Shown here one piece after another: positions 11,791 through 23,749 of a stretch of 64,000 bases of DNA. The translations under genes were made by a program, and so were the position numbers. The notes beneath the pieces are model-generated. The model saw nothing but the letters and a program-made list of their open reading frames with translations, ran no database searches and was not told where the DNA came from. The stretch comes from Leptodactylus fallax (lineage: Eukaryota; Chordata; Amphibia; Anura; Leptodactylidae). Numbering within the stretch: position 1 is the first letter of the stretch; each line of letters opens with the position of its first letter. The DNA lies in the NCBI GenBank assembly GCA_947044405.1, contig CAMRHE010000028.1, positions 6,677,001 to 6,741,000 of the forward strand, given 5' to 3'.

Positions 11791-12240
11791 ACTATAAAAA
11801 TATTGTTCTATTACACGACCATGTCCCATTTCTCACAATTCTTGCTAGGTATTAATTATTGTTTCTCCCGCACAAATATTTAGTTTTCGGCAGGGCGATG
11901 ATTGACACAATGTGCGCAGTTATACGTTGACCTGCGGCCATTGTGATGTCAGCCCTTGTGTTATTAACCTCACTACAAGACTCCTTATGGTTTGTTTAAA
12001 ATGGTCCTTCTGGATTTACCTGCTGTAGATCAGGTAGATGGAGGGCGATCTGTCTGACAGGATAGAACCCAGGATTGTCCATGCATTTCAAAAAGCACCT
12101 GATAAATTGCATTTTCTTTTTCATGAATGTAAAACAGACCAGTAGCGGCAATCTCCCTGTATAAACAATGGCTTCCCACTGTACAAATCATACTATAGGG
12201 ATATATAAGTAATCACAGACCACACAAATATTTCTGCAAG
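11791..12240. other. Unassigned non-coding DNA
   Basis: No recognisable feature. Confidence 0.5.
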
Positions 12241-12270
12241 ATAGATAGATAGATAGATAGATAGATGATT

Positions 12271-12307
<37 letters not shown>

Positions 12308-12308
12308 G
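12241..12308. repeat. (GATA)n microsatellite
   Basis: About 16 GATA units with one interruption (GATTGATA) near 12267. Confidence 0.95.
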
Positions 12309-12929
12309 ATTTTATTTTAAAATTCACATTAACTACAATCGAAACCGCTCCAAGAGACCTCCTCTTTGTGAAGACCCCTCCTCCTTACTCAGACCACATT
12401 TTCTATAATGGATTCTCAGTTTTCCATATTGACCATCTTCTTTGAGAAGACCACCGACCAAGAGGATTAACACTAGATCTGGCCATGATATGGCTTATAT
12501 TCTGCAGTTTTTAATAGTTTTCCCCTCTGTAATTTTTAAGTGTAGTTTTTAGTTCTCCCTGAGCTGATAGGTGGAGACTAGCTGCCATACATACAAATAG
12601 AGGAGAAATCTGCTCATAAATGGTCTCTGGCTCGCTCTGAAACATTCCCAGGAACATGCAGGACATATACAGAGAAGTACTTACAAGTACGGGTGTGAAG
12701 AAAGCAATTTAGTTGGGATAGAGAGACCCTGTTTAGTTACAGCATCAGTCTAAGATTATCCTTCTTTTCTTATCTCCTGCTCACACCCTACTCCATAGAC
12801 TTCTGTGGACATGAGTAATCTGATTCATATGACCTACAGTTTAGAATAGAGATAAATATAGAATAGATTTTCAGAGTGGAAATAGATTTTAGCAGAGGGA
12901 GCAGAGAAATCTGTCTCATAAGAGCATAA
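12309..12929. other. Unassigned non-coding DNA
   Basis: Possibly the degraded body of the element whose end is at 12930-13010. Not otherwise recognised. Confidence 0.4.
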
Positions 12930-13010
12930 AAGGACTACTTGATCTAATAAGATATATTACAAGGTTTCTTATATCACTTATAATATAATCACTTGTACTA
13001 TTCCTTCATG
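12930..13010. mobile_element. End of a T2-like palindromic MITE
   Basis: AATAAGATATATTACAAGGT followed by TTCTTATATCAC and CTTGTACTATTC matches one arm of the elements at 26205-26670 and 54810-55290. Confidence 0.45.
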
Positions 13011-15289
13011 CAAAGTTTGTTGAAAAGACAATTCCTACTTAATTTTGCTGTCTTCGACTCTATTCCATAGGACAGTTGTTCAGAATATCTGCTATTTGAT
13101 GAATTCTCCCTGTAGACACATACAGACACTGGCGATATTTTCCAGAATATCCCTGGAGGTAAATAATAACCATTTATAGATGAGCTGGTACAGAATACCA
13201 GAGAACAAGCACCTCCAGGTTTTGCTGATCTAAATCTATTGTGGTTTGCTAGTGCAGGCTCAGATTTACATTGCAGCTTTTGGCATGTCTCCTCTAGAGC
13301 TACAATATTCAAGTGCTCGAAGGACCTTAATAACTTTGTATAGAATGCTATGGTTAGTATATTGGATGGAAACGCTATTGTAAAGCACATAGAAGTGTAA
13401 ACTTCCTAGTTTCTATAAAGTCCTCCTTAGTTTCCATAGAGTTGTATGCAACAAAACCTCCAAATCTGGAGACCTACTGTATCGGCATCAAGGTGAGAAG
13501 TACTGATAAGAGAACCTCGCAACATTCGCTTTGTTTCCGACCAAACTTGAAGTGTTGTTATTATCCTCTGAGGTCTCTTCAGATCCAAAAGGTAAAATAA
13601 TCGGAAGCCCAGGGAAGGTCTGGAAAAATCTTTAAAAAGGTCACCTTTCCTTACCATTTCAAGGGCTGAGTCACACCATCTGGTCTTCTTTCATGGGCGT
13701 CCCTGGTGTCTTCTGCTTTCTCAGGTCACCACTGAGGACTATGATTGATCTTCAGTAGTCATGTGGGGTCGATGCTGCGCTTAATGAAGTCAACACCCCC
13801 ACATGACTTCGGGGGCCCAATCAAAAGCCTCAGCAATGACCCAGGTCCAATGACATCAGGGCGAAAGATGCCAGGCACACCTGGGAAAGAAGACTGTACA
13901 TCATAGCCGAGCCCTGGAAAGGTGAGAACCTTTTATTTTATTTTTTTGCACCTTCCGTGGACCTCCAATTATTAAATTCTCAGATCTGAAGAGATCCAAG
14001 AATATAGTAATATTTCATAGGTGGCATACCAGAAGAATCTCAGGTTCAGCTGAACCGGATATTTTTGGAAATTTGTATCAAGCCTGTTTCAAAACGAACT
14101 GGTTTACTCATCTCAAGTGAGAAGCAACAAAGTCTTAGAAACTTGTACCCATGTAGAGTCAGGCCACTGGCAAGAACAAAGCCCCAAAGTGGCCCACAGA
14201 GTCATGCAGGGACAACATCTCTAGGGTTGCAGTGGGGTTAGGAAAATAAGGTAATAGAGATAAATGAGGAGGAGTTTTGGGTAAGGTTGAATATAAAAGC
14301 ATTAGAAGGGGAAGCATTCAAGAGTGGGACACAGAGGACAAAACTTCCCAAGTGCCCTTCAGTTTGTCATCTATAGTTAGGTGATAGCGTGTATTAGGGG
14401 AAGGGGTCTTTGAAGGCTGTAAATGAATATTAGGGGAAGAGGGTACACCCCCTCGCTACTCCTCTGCCAATACCTGCACTAACTAGCGTATTGACATGGA
14501 CAAGAAAGCAATGGTCTGAGGGCTGGAGACAGATCAAATTTTGAACAATTGGCTTCATGTTGGGTTGGATTTTGGGTGCCTACAAGGACCCCATTACTGG
14601 TATAGAGTTAATATTTATACACACACACATTTGATTAATTCTGTTATATGCCTTACCACTACCCTGAGGGTTGCCTCTTTATTTTGGGGTCGGGTAGGAG
14701 ATGTGCCACATGGGAGCTTTCTGCGATCTTTTCTTGCCCCCCTTCAGATCACAGGCCATATCAACCTGGTTAGTTACCACATTCTTTATAACCACCTCCT
14801 AAAGTTACTGAGCAGCCTTCACCACAATGGAATTTGGGGCAGTTGTTTTTATGCATTTTTATATAGTAAAAGTGGAAAATGGATCCCATAGCGCATGTTG
14901 TGACCAGAAACATGTACATTTACAGTGGTGCCATCAATGTAGATGGACGTAGATAGATTTCTTTATATTGGCCAAATATTATAGCCGTCAGTAGTAAACA
15001 GGAAATTCCAACAAACACTGGCCAGTGTGAACAGACCTTTACAAGTCACCCTTTGCAACCAGAATTCTTGAGATTGCACTAAAGGAACGTGGCCCTTGAT
15101 TGGTTACGATGGGTAACAAGGAGACTTTTTTTCCTGAGTCACTTCCGATACAGGAGATCCCGTATAGCCTTTCTAGTTTTTATTTGTGCTGGTTTTATGC
15201 ACAGCTTTCCTTTACCATGATATTAGGTTTCATACAAAGCAATGAAAAGCAGATTTACATTTTCCTAAAGCCTCCTAGCACAAAATAAA
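13011..15289. other. Unassigned non-coding DNA
   Basis: The 130-codon frame at 12998-13390 (minus) lacks recognisable domains and was not accepted. GGTTTACTCATCTCA near 14110 may be a hAT end. A short CA tract is near 14622. No gene is supported. Confidence 0.45.
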
Positions 15290-15560
15290 AATGCCTTTCC
15301 TGCCACTGCCCGATTCAATCAAGCGGAGTACATTGGATAGCCGGAGGCTACGAGTTCTGTATAAAGCTGACTTGTATTTTAATTAATAATGTGATGCGCC
15401 ATCGCAACGGCCGGGCCTTTGGCGCTCTGTTTTCCTTTCTTCGTTATAGGCTGTAAACAATTTTCAAACCGTGTAGGCAACGCGATTGCTAAATTTTTAC
15501 TAACTTCAATAGATTAAAATGTTGGAAAGAAATAAGATTTGTTCCAGACAATAAAAAAAT
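15290..15560. promoter_or_regulatory. Candidate conserved non-coding element
   Basis: Repeat-free sequence of high complexity with ATTTTAATTAATAATGTGAT, TAAACAATTTTC and balanced GC, lying between AT-rich low-complexity tracts. The homeodomain-like core TTAATTAA and the contrast with its neighbours suggest an enhancer-like element. This is inference only. Confidence 0.25.
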
Positions 15561-16325
15561 AAAAAAAATCACTGTGGTATATTATTGTATTTAAATAAGA
15601 AGCGCCGTTTTCTTAAAGAAATGGGACAGTTTAAAAAGCTTTTTTTTGGTTAACTTTGAAGTCACAGAATTAGTAATACTGTAAATTAATTACAAATTCA
15701 AAATTGAAAATATTTTTTAGGTCAAGATCATACAAGGTGGTTTTAGTGTCATTTTAGAGTGTTTTTAGATCACTTTTAGACTAAGGCTTCATGAACATGT
15801 GGTTGCAATTGCGGATAAAAGTACAGGTCCATACATTTCAATGGGGCTATACGCAGCCGTAGTTTTTTTTTTTTTTTTTTAAATGTAAAACTTTCACTAA
15901 AAAAAAAAAAAAAAAATTATTTTTGTCTCCATGTTTTGACACTTGTACTTTTTTTATGTTTCCATGTAGAGAGTTCTGAAAGATGTAGTGTTCATTTATA
16001 CCTTTTTCGCAATGTGTGACATTTTGATCATTTTTTTATTCCAATTTCTGGGTAAAACAGCGACAACAAAAATAAAATAAAAAAATAAAAAAAAGACAAT
16101 TCAGCCATTTTTTCAGCTATGGCACTAATTTTATGGGATGTCTAACATTTTTATGCACTTATTTTTATATGTACTGTATTTTAAGGAATTTTATATTTTT
16201 TTTATACTTAAAAATTGTAACTTTTGTTATTAGCCTGTGATCACTTACATCTGTCATTATTTGATGGCTTAAACAGTACCATAGACTTCAAACTCAGACT
16301 TTAAACTGAGCATACAGCACACCTT
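15561..16325. repeat. AT-rich low-complexity stretch
   Basis: Long runs of T (about 15865-15882) and A (about 15899-15917) are separated by a short spacer and can form a hairpin. The rest is T-rich with no coding potential. Confidence 0.7.
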
Positions 16326-16329
16326 AAGA

Positions 16330-16605
16330 CACTGTCCGCAACGTGGGGTCCCGGCCTTGAGGAATTTCATGGCTCACACTTATTGGTAAACACTGCTTTT
16401 TTGTTGCAAATATTGCTGCGGTTTTTTGAGCCCCATTCAGACGTGGCTTGAAAAGGGTTAATATGGAATGGAAACTAGAAAAAGGAAGCTCTTACACATT
16501 TCCCTTCTGTTAAATCAACTCCTGACTTTGGCTCAAAAAACGCAGAAAAACCTGAAACAAAAAGCGCTGCGTTTCTACAATGTGGGGCTTTAGCCTAACT
16601 CAGTA
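16330..16605. repeat. Palindromic MITE-like repeat (TTGAGCC family)
   Basis: The left half carries TTGTTGCAAATATTGCTGCG and TTTTTTGAGCCCCATTCAGA. The right half carries its approximate complement (TTTGGCTCAAAAAACGCAGA, then CTACAATGTGGGGCTTTAGC). The same family occurs at 41743-41865 and 57965-58145. Confidence 0.55.
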
Positions 16606-17202
16606 ACTTAGATGCAGTCTAATAGACACCAAGATGCAGTAATGGTGACAATTGACCATCCTGATGTGCAATCCCACTGGTTTAACTTTCTGTCCACTCT
16701 GTCTCATGCATTACATTGATCTTTACGATCAGGAAAAAGAAGCTGGACATGATGATCTCTGCCTAGACTGATCACATTCAGCTTCCTGCATTTAGAAGTA
16801 TTAGGACAGCACTGGAAGCTGAAGATGTGCGTTACCTTAAACTATGTCCCCACCATAGACCACTGGATATACAGTGGGGAAAAAAAGTATTTAGTCAGCC
16901 ACCAATTGTGCAAGTTCTCCCACTTAAAAAGATGAGGCCGGCCTGTAATTGTCATCATAGGTAGACCTCAACTATGAGACACAAAATGAGAAAACATATC
17001 TAGAAAATCACATTGTCTGATTTTTTTTTAAGAATTTATTTGCAAATTATGGTGGAAAATAAGTATTTGGTCAATAACAAAAGTTCATCTCAGTACTTTG
17101 TTATATATACTTTGTTGGCAATGACAGAGGTCAAACGTTTTCTGTAAGTCTTCACAAGGTTGGCTCACACTGTTGCTGGTATGTTGGCCCATTCCTCTAT
17201 GC

Positions 17203-18689
17203 CACAGGTGTCAAACACAAGGCCAGCGGGCCGAATCCGGCCCGCTGCCTTCTGTTATCCGGCCCGGCACTTATCTGGCCCGCAGGGCCGTGGCATTTTT
17301 TATTGTCTATGTAATGTAAACCAGCCCAGGACAGGCCGCTTAAAAAAAAAAAAACAAAGCTGCGTGATACCTGTCCTGGGCTGGTTTACAAGACCTCTGC
17401 ATGCCAGCGCAGGCGGCTATACAATGACGTCATCGCGCCTCCTACGCTGACACGCAGACGTCGGGGACAAGAAGAGGAGGAGACCGCGGCTGCGGCAAGG
17501 CATCGGACGTAAGTGAGGATAAGTTTTTTTATATATATAAATAGGCCGTTGCCTGCTGGAGTATCCCCGGCACGTAACGGCCTATTTACTTACCGATCCC
17601 CGCTGCTGGTCGTGGCCGCCCCCGCTTCCCCCTTCTGCTATGGGACGCAGAAGCGGCTGTGTGCAGGAGCGGGGATGGTAAGTGAGGCCGCGGCCGGCGA
17701 TCCCCATCAAATACTACTATTATTATACTCCGGGGGCTTTTCAGACCCCGTAGTATAATAATCGGAGACCCAGGGGAGGTGATAAACATAAAAACCTGTG
17801 TTACTCACCTCTCCGGCGATCCGATGTTGCTCCCAGCCGGCTTCGGCCTTCTTTGGTGACGTCCCAGGCGTCACGTGAGCCAGGCCGACGTCATTATGTC
17901 GCGACGCCGGTCTGTGCGACATTGAAGAAGGCCGAACGCAGGGAGCGCAACGGAGCCCAGGTAAGTAACACTGATTTTATGTTTGTCACCACCTGGGTCT
18001 CCGATCATTATACTCTGGGGTCTGAAAAGACCCCAGAGTATAATAATAGTTCATGGGTGGGGGGTCACTATGGGACATAATACCGTGTGCAGGGGCCACT
18101 ATGGGGCATAATACCAATGCAGGGGCCACTAAGGAGCATAATACTGATTTTAGGGGCCACTATGGAGCATAATAACGTGTGCAGGGGCCACTATTGAGCA
18201 TAATACCGTGTGCTGTGGCCACTATGGAGCATAATACAGTGTGCAGGGGCCACTATGGAGCATAATACCGTGTGCAGGGGCAACTATTGAGCATAATACC
18301 GTGTGCAGGGGCAACTATTGAGCATAATACCGTGTGCAGGGGCAACTATTGAGCATAATACCGTGTGCAGGGGCCGCTGTGGGGCGTAATACCGTGTGCA
18401 GGGGTAAACAGTATTTGTATAGTGCTTAATTTTTTTATATATTCAGAAAAGGATGAGGATAGTATGTAACATGCCAATGTCTTAGGTTTTAACAATACAT
18501 TATGTTCTTCCTGGTTGCCCTCAAAGGGCTGATTGTAACAGTAGTAATGTACAAATGTAACTACTCCTTAATAGCTCGCTTATCTGTTAAGGAGAAGTTA
18601 CTTTTATACACGTGTAAAATAATCTTGGCCCTTCAAGGTACCCCGTGAGGCTGAAGTGGCCCCCGGAGAAAATGAGTTTGACACCCCTG
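17203..18689. mobile_element. Nested hAT-type non-autonomous element with 8-bp duplication
   Basis: The left end CACAGGTGTCAAACAC and the reverse complement of the right end, CAGGGGTGTCAAACTC, form an imperfect 16-bp inverted repeat of the hAT (Charlie-like) type. It is flanked by CTCTATGC (17195-17202) and CTCAATGC (18690-18697), an 8-bp target duplication with one mismatch, as expected for hAT insertion. The 1487-bp body is GC-rich next to the left end (GGCCCGCTGCC, GGCCCGCAGGGCC), contains internal complementary tracts around 17740-18040, and carries a minisatellite. No hAT transposase is present, so it is non-autonomous. It interrupts the transposase gene of the Tc1 element around it and is therefore younger than that element. 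Confidence 0.9.
18055..18408. repeat. Minisatellite, 32-33 bp unit, inside the hAT element
   Basis: About 11 copies of a unit built from GGGGCCACTATGGAGCATAA and TACCGTGTGCA. Three neighbouring copies (about 18278-18370) share the variant GGGGCAACTATTGAGC, a sign of recent local duplication. Confidence 0.92.
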
Positions 18690-19928
18690 CTCAATGCAGA
18701 TCTCCTCTAGAGCAGTGATGTTTTGGGGCTGTCGCTGGGCAACACGGACTTTCAACTCCCTCCAAAGGTTTTCTATGGGGTTGAGATCTGGAGACTGGCT
18801 AGGCCACTCCAGGACCTTGAAATGCTTCTTATGAAGCCGCTCCTTCGCTGTCCTGGCGGTGTGCTTGGGATCATTGTCATGCTGAAAGACTCAGCCACGT
18901 TTCACCTTCAATGCCCTTGCTGATGGAAGGAGGTTTGCACTCAAAATCTCACGATACATGGCCCCATTCATTCTTTCATGTACACGGATCAGTCGTCCTG
19001 GTCCCTTTGCAGAGAAACAGCCCCAAAGCATGATGTTGCCCCCCCCATGCTTCACAGTAGGTATGGTGTTCTTTGGATACAACTCAGCATTCACTCTCCT
19101 CCAAACATGACGAGTTGTGTTTCTACCAAACAGTTCTACTTTGGTTTCATCTGACCATATGACATTCTCCCAATGCTCTTCTGGAACATCCAAATGCTCT
19201 CTAGCAAACTTCAGACGGGCCCGGATATGTACTGGCTTAAGCAGGGGGACACGTCTGGCACTGCAGGATCTGAGTCCTTGGCGGTGTAGTGTGTTACTGA
19301 CGGTAGCCTTTGTTACGTTAGTCCCAGCTTTCTGCAGGTCAGTCACTAGGTCCCCCCCGTATGGTTCTGGGATTTTTGCTCACCGCTCTTGTGATCATTT
19401 TGACCCCACGGGGTGAGATCTTGCGTGGAGCCCCTGATGGAGGGAGATTATCAGTGGTCTTGTATGTCTTCCATTTTCTAATTATTGCTCCCACAGGTGA
19501 TTTCTTCACACCAAGCTGCTTGCCTATTGCAGATTCAGTCTTCCCAGCCTGGTGCAGGTCTACCATTTTGTTTCTGGTGTCCTTCCACAGCTCTTTGGTC
19601 TTCACCATAGTGGAGTTTGGAGTGTGACTGTTACCATTACTACAGGTAATGAGTGGAGGACAGAGGAGCCTCTTAAAGAAGAAGTTACAGGTCTGTGAGA
19701 TACAGAAATCTTGCTTGTTTGTAGGTGACCGAATACTTATTTTCCACCATAATTTGCAAATAAATTCTTTAAAAAAATCAGACAATGTGATTTTCTGGAT
19801 TTGTTTTCTCATTTTGTCTCTCATAGTTGAGGTCTACCTATGATGACAATTACAGACCGGCCTCATCTTTTTAAGTAGGAGAACTTGCACAATTGGTCGC
19901 TGACTAAATACTTTTTTTCCCCACTGTA

Positions 19929-21289
19929 TTAACTGAGCTCCTTTATCACTTCACCAATAGTAACCCATTCATTGCCCTAGATCAACCAGGGATATAATGT
20001 CTTAAGACATTCTAGGCAATCAGGGATAATAATTGAAACACCCCATACTACAAGAGATATTAACCTCTAAAACACTGCATATTGCCACCATAGTATCCTC
20101 TTCTTCTTACCCAACAAACAAAATCATAAAAAAAGGGATTTTAATCCAAAATATTCTACATCACAAAAGGATATTGAACCTTAAACCTCCATAGACTGCC
20201 AGGTATATCAAACATAAATCAAAATAGATTACCATTAACATACAAAGCATGTGATAGGAAAGTCAGACACTGCCAGGTATTGTGGGGCATTATTTAGACA
20301 TAATACAGGGCTTTTAGTTAGTCACTGTGTGTTGTCAGTATATGAGTACTGCTTGGTTTTTGACAATGTACAGCATTATATTTTGATAGTGTATAATAGT
20401 ATTAGCTGTGCTGCCTATACTTGCCGATGTACTACCTTTTCCAGCAGTCCTAGTTATTTTGTTACCGCTGAGTGTGCTGCTGTTTCTTTAAGGTTTAGTG
20501 TGCTCACCTGAAATGCTCCTCCTGCCAAACTATTGTATGTCTGTGTGTATATAAGTGTACTTCTCTTGCCACGACCTGTCTGAGCAATGTCTTAGCTTTT
20601 GTCTGCATTCTTCTGAGTCATGACCTCCGGTTTTGTTGCTCTCCCTAAATCTGTATTGCCAGAGGAATGTTCTAGTTTCTGCCTGAATTTCTGTGTGTCA
20701 TGATCTCCTGGTTCTGGTTCTGGATCTCTGGTTGTGTTCACATTTGACCTCATGTCCTTCTGCCTGTGTTCATGTTTGGCTACATGTCCTTCTGTCTGTA
20801 TTCACATTTGAATGCATCTTCATCTGCTTGTATTCGAGTTTGGACACATGTCCTGACCTGCCTAGTCAGCTGTCATCAACATCGACACCTCCAGGAGGTA
20901 GTGACCAGGTAGCATAGTCTATATCCCCATACAGGGCCTATAGGGTGAATACCGGGGGGACCACTTATTCAATACCCATAGGAGTGGTCCTTAGCCAGCC
21001 CAGTTTGGTGGCACAGTAGGTGCACAACCTGCTGTCCATTACAGAGGTGATTAACTGTATGGGAGAATTATACTGTATAGGCTACATAAGGTACGACTGT
21101 ATAAGACTGGTATTTACAGTAAATACTGTATGGCATTTTACACCAAATGACATTATTTTGGTGTTATACAACAACATGCCAAAGAGGAGGTGGAGTGCAC
21201 CAACAGTAGGCATCCTACAAGGCAACTTGAAACCTAAGGTTGGTCCTAGTCATGCAGTGTGCGATGTATAATCTATAAGTTTCCCTAAA
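19929..21289. other. Unassigned DNA, probably old repeat in part
   Basis: The stretch 20510-21050 has repeated phrases (CATGTCCTTCTG, TTCACATTTGA, then GGGTGAATACCGGGGGGACC and CCTGCTGTCCATTACAG), suggesting an old interspersed repeat. I cannot name the family. No gene is supported. Confidence 0.35.
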
Positions 21290-21500
21290 GTTGTGTTCAC
21301 ACAGAGTTTTATGCAGGAGGATTTTCAGGTGGAATCCGCCTCAAAATCCACCACAAAAACACCTTACGTTCATTTCTATGGGAGTCAGTAGCAGATTTTT
21401 TTTCCCTCTAGCTGTTATGACCTCTCTTCAGACGGATTCCGCCTTGCAAACTCCATAGGAATGAATAGGAGGCAAAAAAAAAATGCAACTTTCCTAGCAT
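21290..21500. repeat. MITE-like repeat
   Basis: It starts GTGTTCACACAGAGTTTTAT, followed by GAATCCGCCTCAAAATCC and, inverted, CGGATTCCGCCTTGCAAAC. This is a foldback arrangement of the 'growth-phrase' type common in this window. Limits are approximate. Confidence 0.4.
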
Positions 21501-22439
21501 ATCCTAAAAACAGTGTTCTAAAGTAAAAAACAAAAGAATGAAAAAAAAAAAAGGGTCAAAAACACAGTTGTGCAAAAAAACGTATCAAAAATCTGCTTCC
21601 AAATTCCTGAAGCAGATTTTTTCTGCTTGCAAAAAACTTGTAAAAAATTTTTTTTTTTAAATTAAAAAAAAAAAAAAAAGTATAACTGGACTTTATATCA
21701 GATAGTGCTCTAAAACAAAACCTAACCCAGCTAAAGTTGCAGACAGATGTTATCACTTTTTATTGCCTATTTTGGCATCTGGGCTGGAAATAGATTAAAA
21801 TGCACGTTGTATGTGAACATCTCAATAAGGAAAATGCCAAGAAGAAGCAGCGCCTTAGGGTTCCTTGTATGTCAGATGTTTAAGCCACGGAGACTTACTG
21901 CTATTGGGTCATTATCAATGGCTCTTCCAGGTCATTGTATGCATAGCAGAGTTTCCGGCAATGTTTGACCTTTTGACAACACTGGAGGCTAAAATGGGTT
22001 CTTAGGGCATAAATAATCTCATCTTAATTTGTTTGTTTGGAGCTACAGAGTATTTAGAAATGCAGAATCATTATAATGCATGAAATAGCATCAAGGAGCA
22101 AAGCAAGGGCATTCACTGTACCATAGAAGAGACATGTGCAATAAAAACAAGGCAGTCGTAGCAGCTCATGTATAACAAGCACTACAGGCAGTTGTAGGTG
22201 TTGGGTACCATGTGAAGGACCTGCAAGTAAGAAAGTGATCTCAACGTCCTAGCAGGTTTCCCATACATTTCCCTTATTGTTCATGGCACAAGGTAATATT
22301 CAGATTTCTCCAAAGACCAGAGATTAGCGAACCGCATAACATTTGTTTTAATGAATATTCATGAGGCTCAGCCCTCAAAAAGAGAGGGATGGGTTAGGGG
22401 ATCTTGGTCAAAGTATGCACCAAGGCCGACAAGACTTAA
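21501..22439. other. Unassigned AT-rich DNA
   Basis: Poly-A/T tracts (21541-21552, 21645-21680). No gene. Confidence 0.5.
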
Positions 22440-22573
22440 GTTACGCCACAGCCCATGACCATGTACAGAAAATAGAATAAAAAAAGCTGTAATTTGAAAA
22501 TAAAAAAAGATTGGAAAAAAGTGATGGATTTAATAAATAGATATAAAAAAAATTGACAATACATTCCCTTTAA
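22440..22573. mobile_element. Right end of a T2/Kolobok-like MITE
   Basis: ATGTACAGAAAATAGAATAA through GACAATACATTCCCTTTAA matches the right end of 36120-36661. The terminal TTAA is at 22570-22573. Confidence 0.6.
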
Positions 22574-23199
22574 GGCCTTATTGTGAATATATAGTGCACC
22601 ATATGGTGATGTTATGTGGAGTGCCTATGACGTATAGTCCTCTTAGCACATGTGTATTTTATGCTGCTGAATTTTTACATGATGGTATATATAAAGATTC
22701 ATTTTGCAACAATAATTGATGCACTTCATGGATTTAATCCTCCTCTAAGTTTTTGAAATCTATGTTTTTGGTGCCTAAAGTAACATCAGGCCACAAAGTT
22801 ATTGAACACACAAAAAGAGATATATCAATCAAAAAAGCTGTTGTAGCAGCACCAGCAAATCGGGGTATCATCCCATAAATTGCACGGCAGAAACCCCTCT
22901 CCAGCCAAAAGGGTTCCTAATAGGAAAAACAATCCGGTCTGCCAGCAACTTGTTTAGATGGAAAATGTCCTTTTATTGGCAAAGCAGTACACCACGTATC
23001 AGTTTTTGTCCCTTTTTCCATTCTTCTTTTCCTCTGATGGACCAGAACAATGGACTTCCCAGTGCAGATGTGAACATAGGATAAAAGGAACACTGATACT
23101 TCTTTCCTCTCATCTTGTACGCACTCTTTCAGTCCCAGACAACGATAAAGCTGTATATGTGAATCTAGCACCATAAAACACAAGTATATAAATAAAAGG
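22574..23199. other. Unassigned non-coding DNA
   Basis: No gene or complete repeat recognised. Confidence 0.45.
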
Positions 23200-23660
23200 G
23201 GCGAGATCTCAGCTCACTGTCCTTGTATCCTCCTCTAATAGACTGTTTGTTGGTTCCCTTCACCTCCACTTGCCTCTGGCGCTCGGCCACGGCGAATATT
23301 AGTTTAAATACAGATTACATGTTACAATAACGCTGTTCTGCCCGGAGTTAAGAAATGGTTAGGATTGTGTTACATCTACAGTTTTCATGGGAAACATTTA
23401 TTCAATCAAAGCAAAAAATAGATGCGGCTCCTCAACTCTGTCAAGATTAAACTGTTATTGATCCTTTAAATGAAATTTGTTCATACTGATCGATCAAACG
23501 CATTATCTTTTTTCTTCCACTCTATTACCAGCAATTGGAAACTCCGAGGCGTCAATAACAGTCTGACCATATGAAGTCTTAAATGAGTCCTCGGATGTTC
23601 TGGCTTCTTGAATGTTATATAACTTTGCTGCTGGACTGAATCGACCACGTTCTAACCTAG
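23200..23660. promoter_or_regulatory. Candidate conserved non-coding element
   Basis: Repeat-free sequence with TAGTTTAAATACAGATTACA, ATTCAATCAAAGC and a cluster of GATTAAA/GATCGATC/TTATTGATC motifs. It resembles vertebrate enhancer DNA in texture. Conservation cannot be judged here. Confidence 0.25.
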
Positions 23661-23749
23661 AAAACTGCTGGTGGCTTAGAGTGAAGGTAGAGGAGCTGAG
23701 TTGGGATTGAAATTAAAAGGAAAAATTTATGGTATGGCCAACGAGAAAC

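Larger units (their letters stand above)
17090..19608 (-). pseudogene. Tc1-like transposase pseudogene
   Basis: The gene would start at the ATG complementary to 19606-19608 ([20 protein letters not shown]) and end at TGA complementary to 17090-17092 (after NKVYITKY). It shows the N-terminal helix-turn-helix region, then [12 protein letters not shown] with the first catalytic D, QHDNDPKH with the second and [11 protein letters not shown] with the E, so the DD34E triad itself survives. It is broken by a frame change at the C-run 19352-19358, a stop replacing the W of the WVFQHD motif at 18891-18893, another stop near the C-terminus, and the hAT insertion at 17203-18689. It cannot make an active enzyme. 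Confidence 0.9.
16872..19926 (-). mobile_element. Dead Tc1-like transposon, interrupted by a nested hAT
   Basis: The element is bounded by TA at 16870-16871 and 19927-19928. Its termini, CAGTGGGGAAAAAAAGTATT on the left and the complementary right end, open inverted repeats of about 200 bp (16872-17072 and 19726-19926). A second terminal-like motif, AAGTATTTGGTCA, lies near the inner border of each, the IR/DR layout typical of Sleeping Beauty-like Tc1 elements. Its transposase gene lies on the minus strand. A hAT element of 1487 bp plus an 8-bp duplication is inserted in it; without these the element would be about 1560 bp, the normal size of a Tc1 element. Confidence 0.93.

Noticed and set aside
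12998..13390. 130-codon open frame on the minus strand
   Set aside because: No domain, signal or homology that I recognise, no splice context, and similar lengths arise by chance in 64 kb.
19117..19627. Plus-strand frames at 19117-19416 and 19361-19627
   Set aside because: They are antisense shadows of the Tc1 transposase pseudogene on the minus strand.
20510..21050. Possible LTR element or gene fragment
   Set aside because: Repeated phrases are visible, but no LTR ends, primer site or coding domain could be supported, so it is left as unassigned repeat-like DNA.
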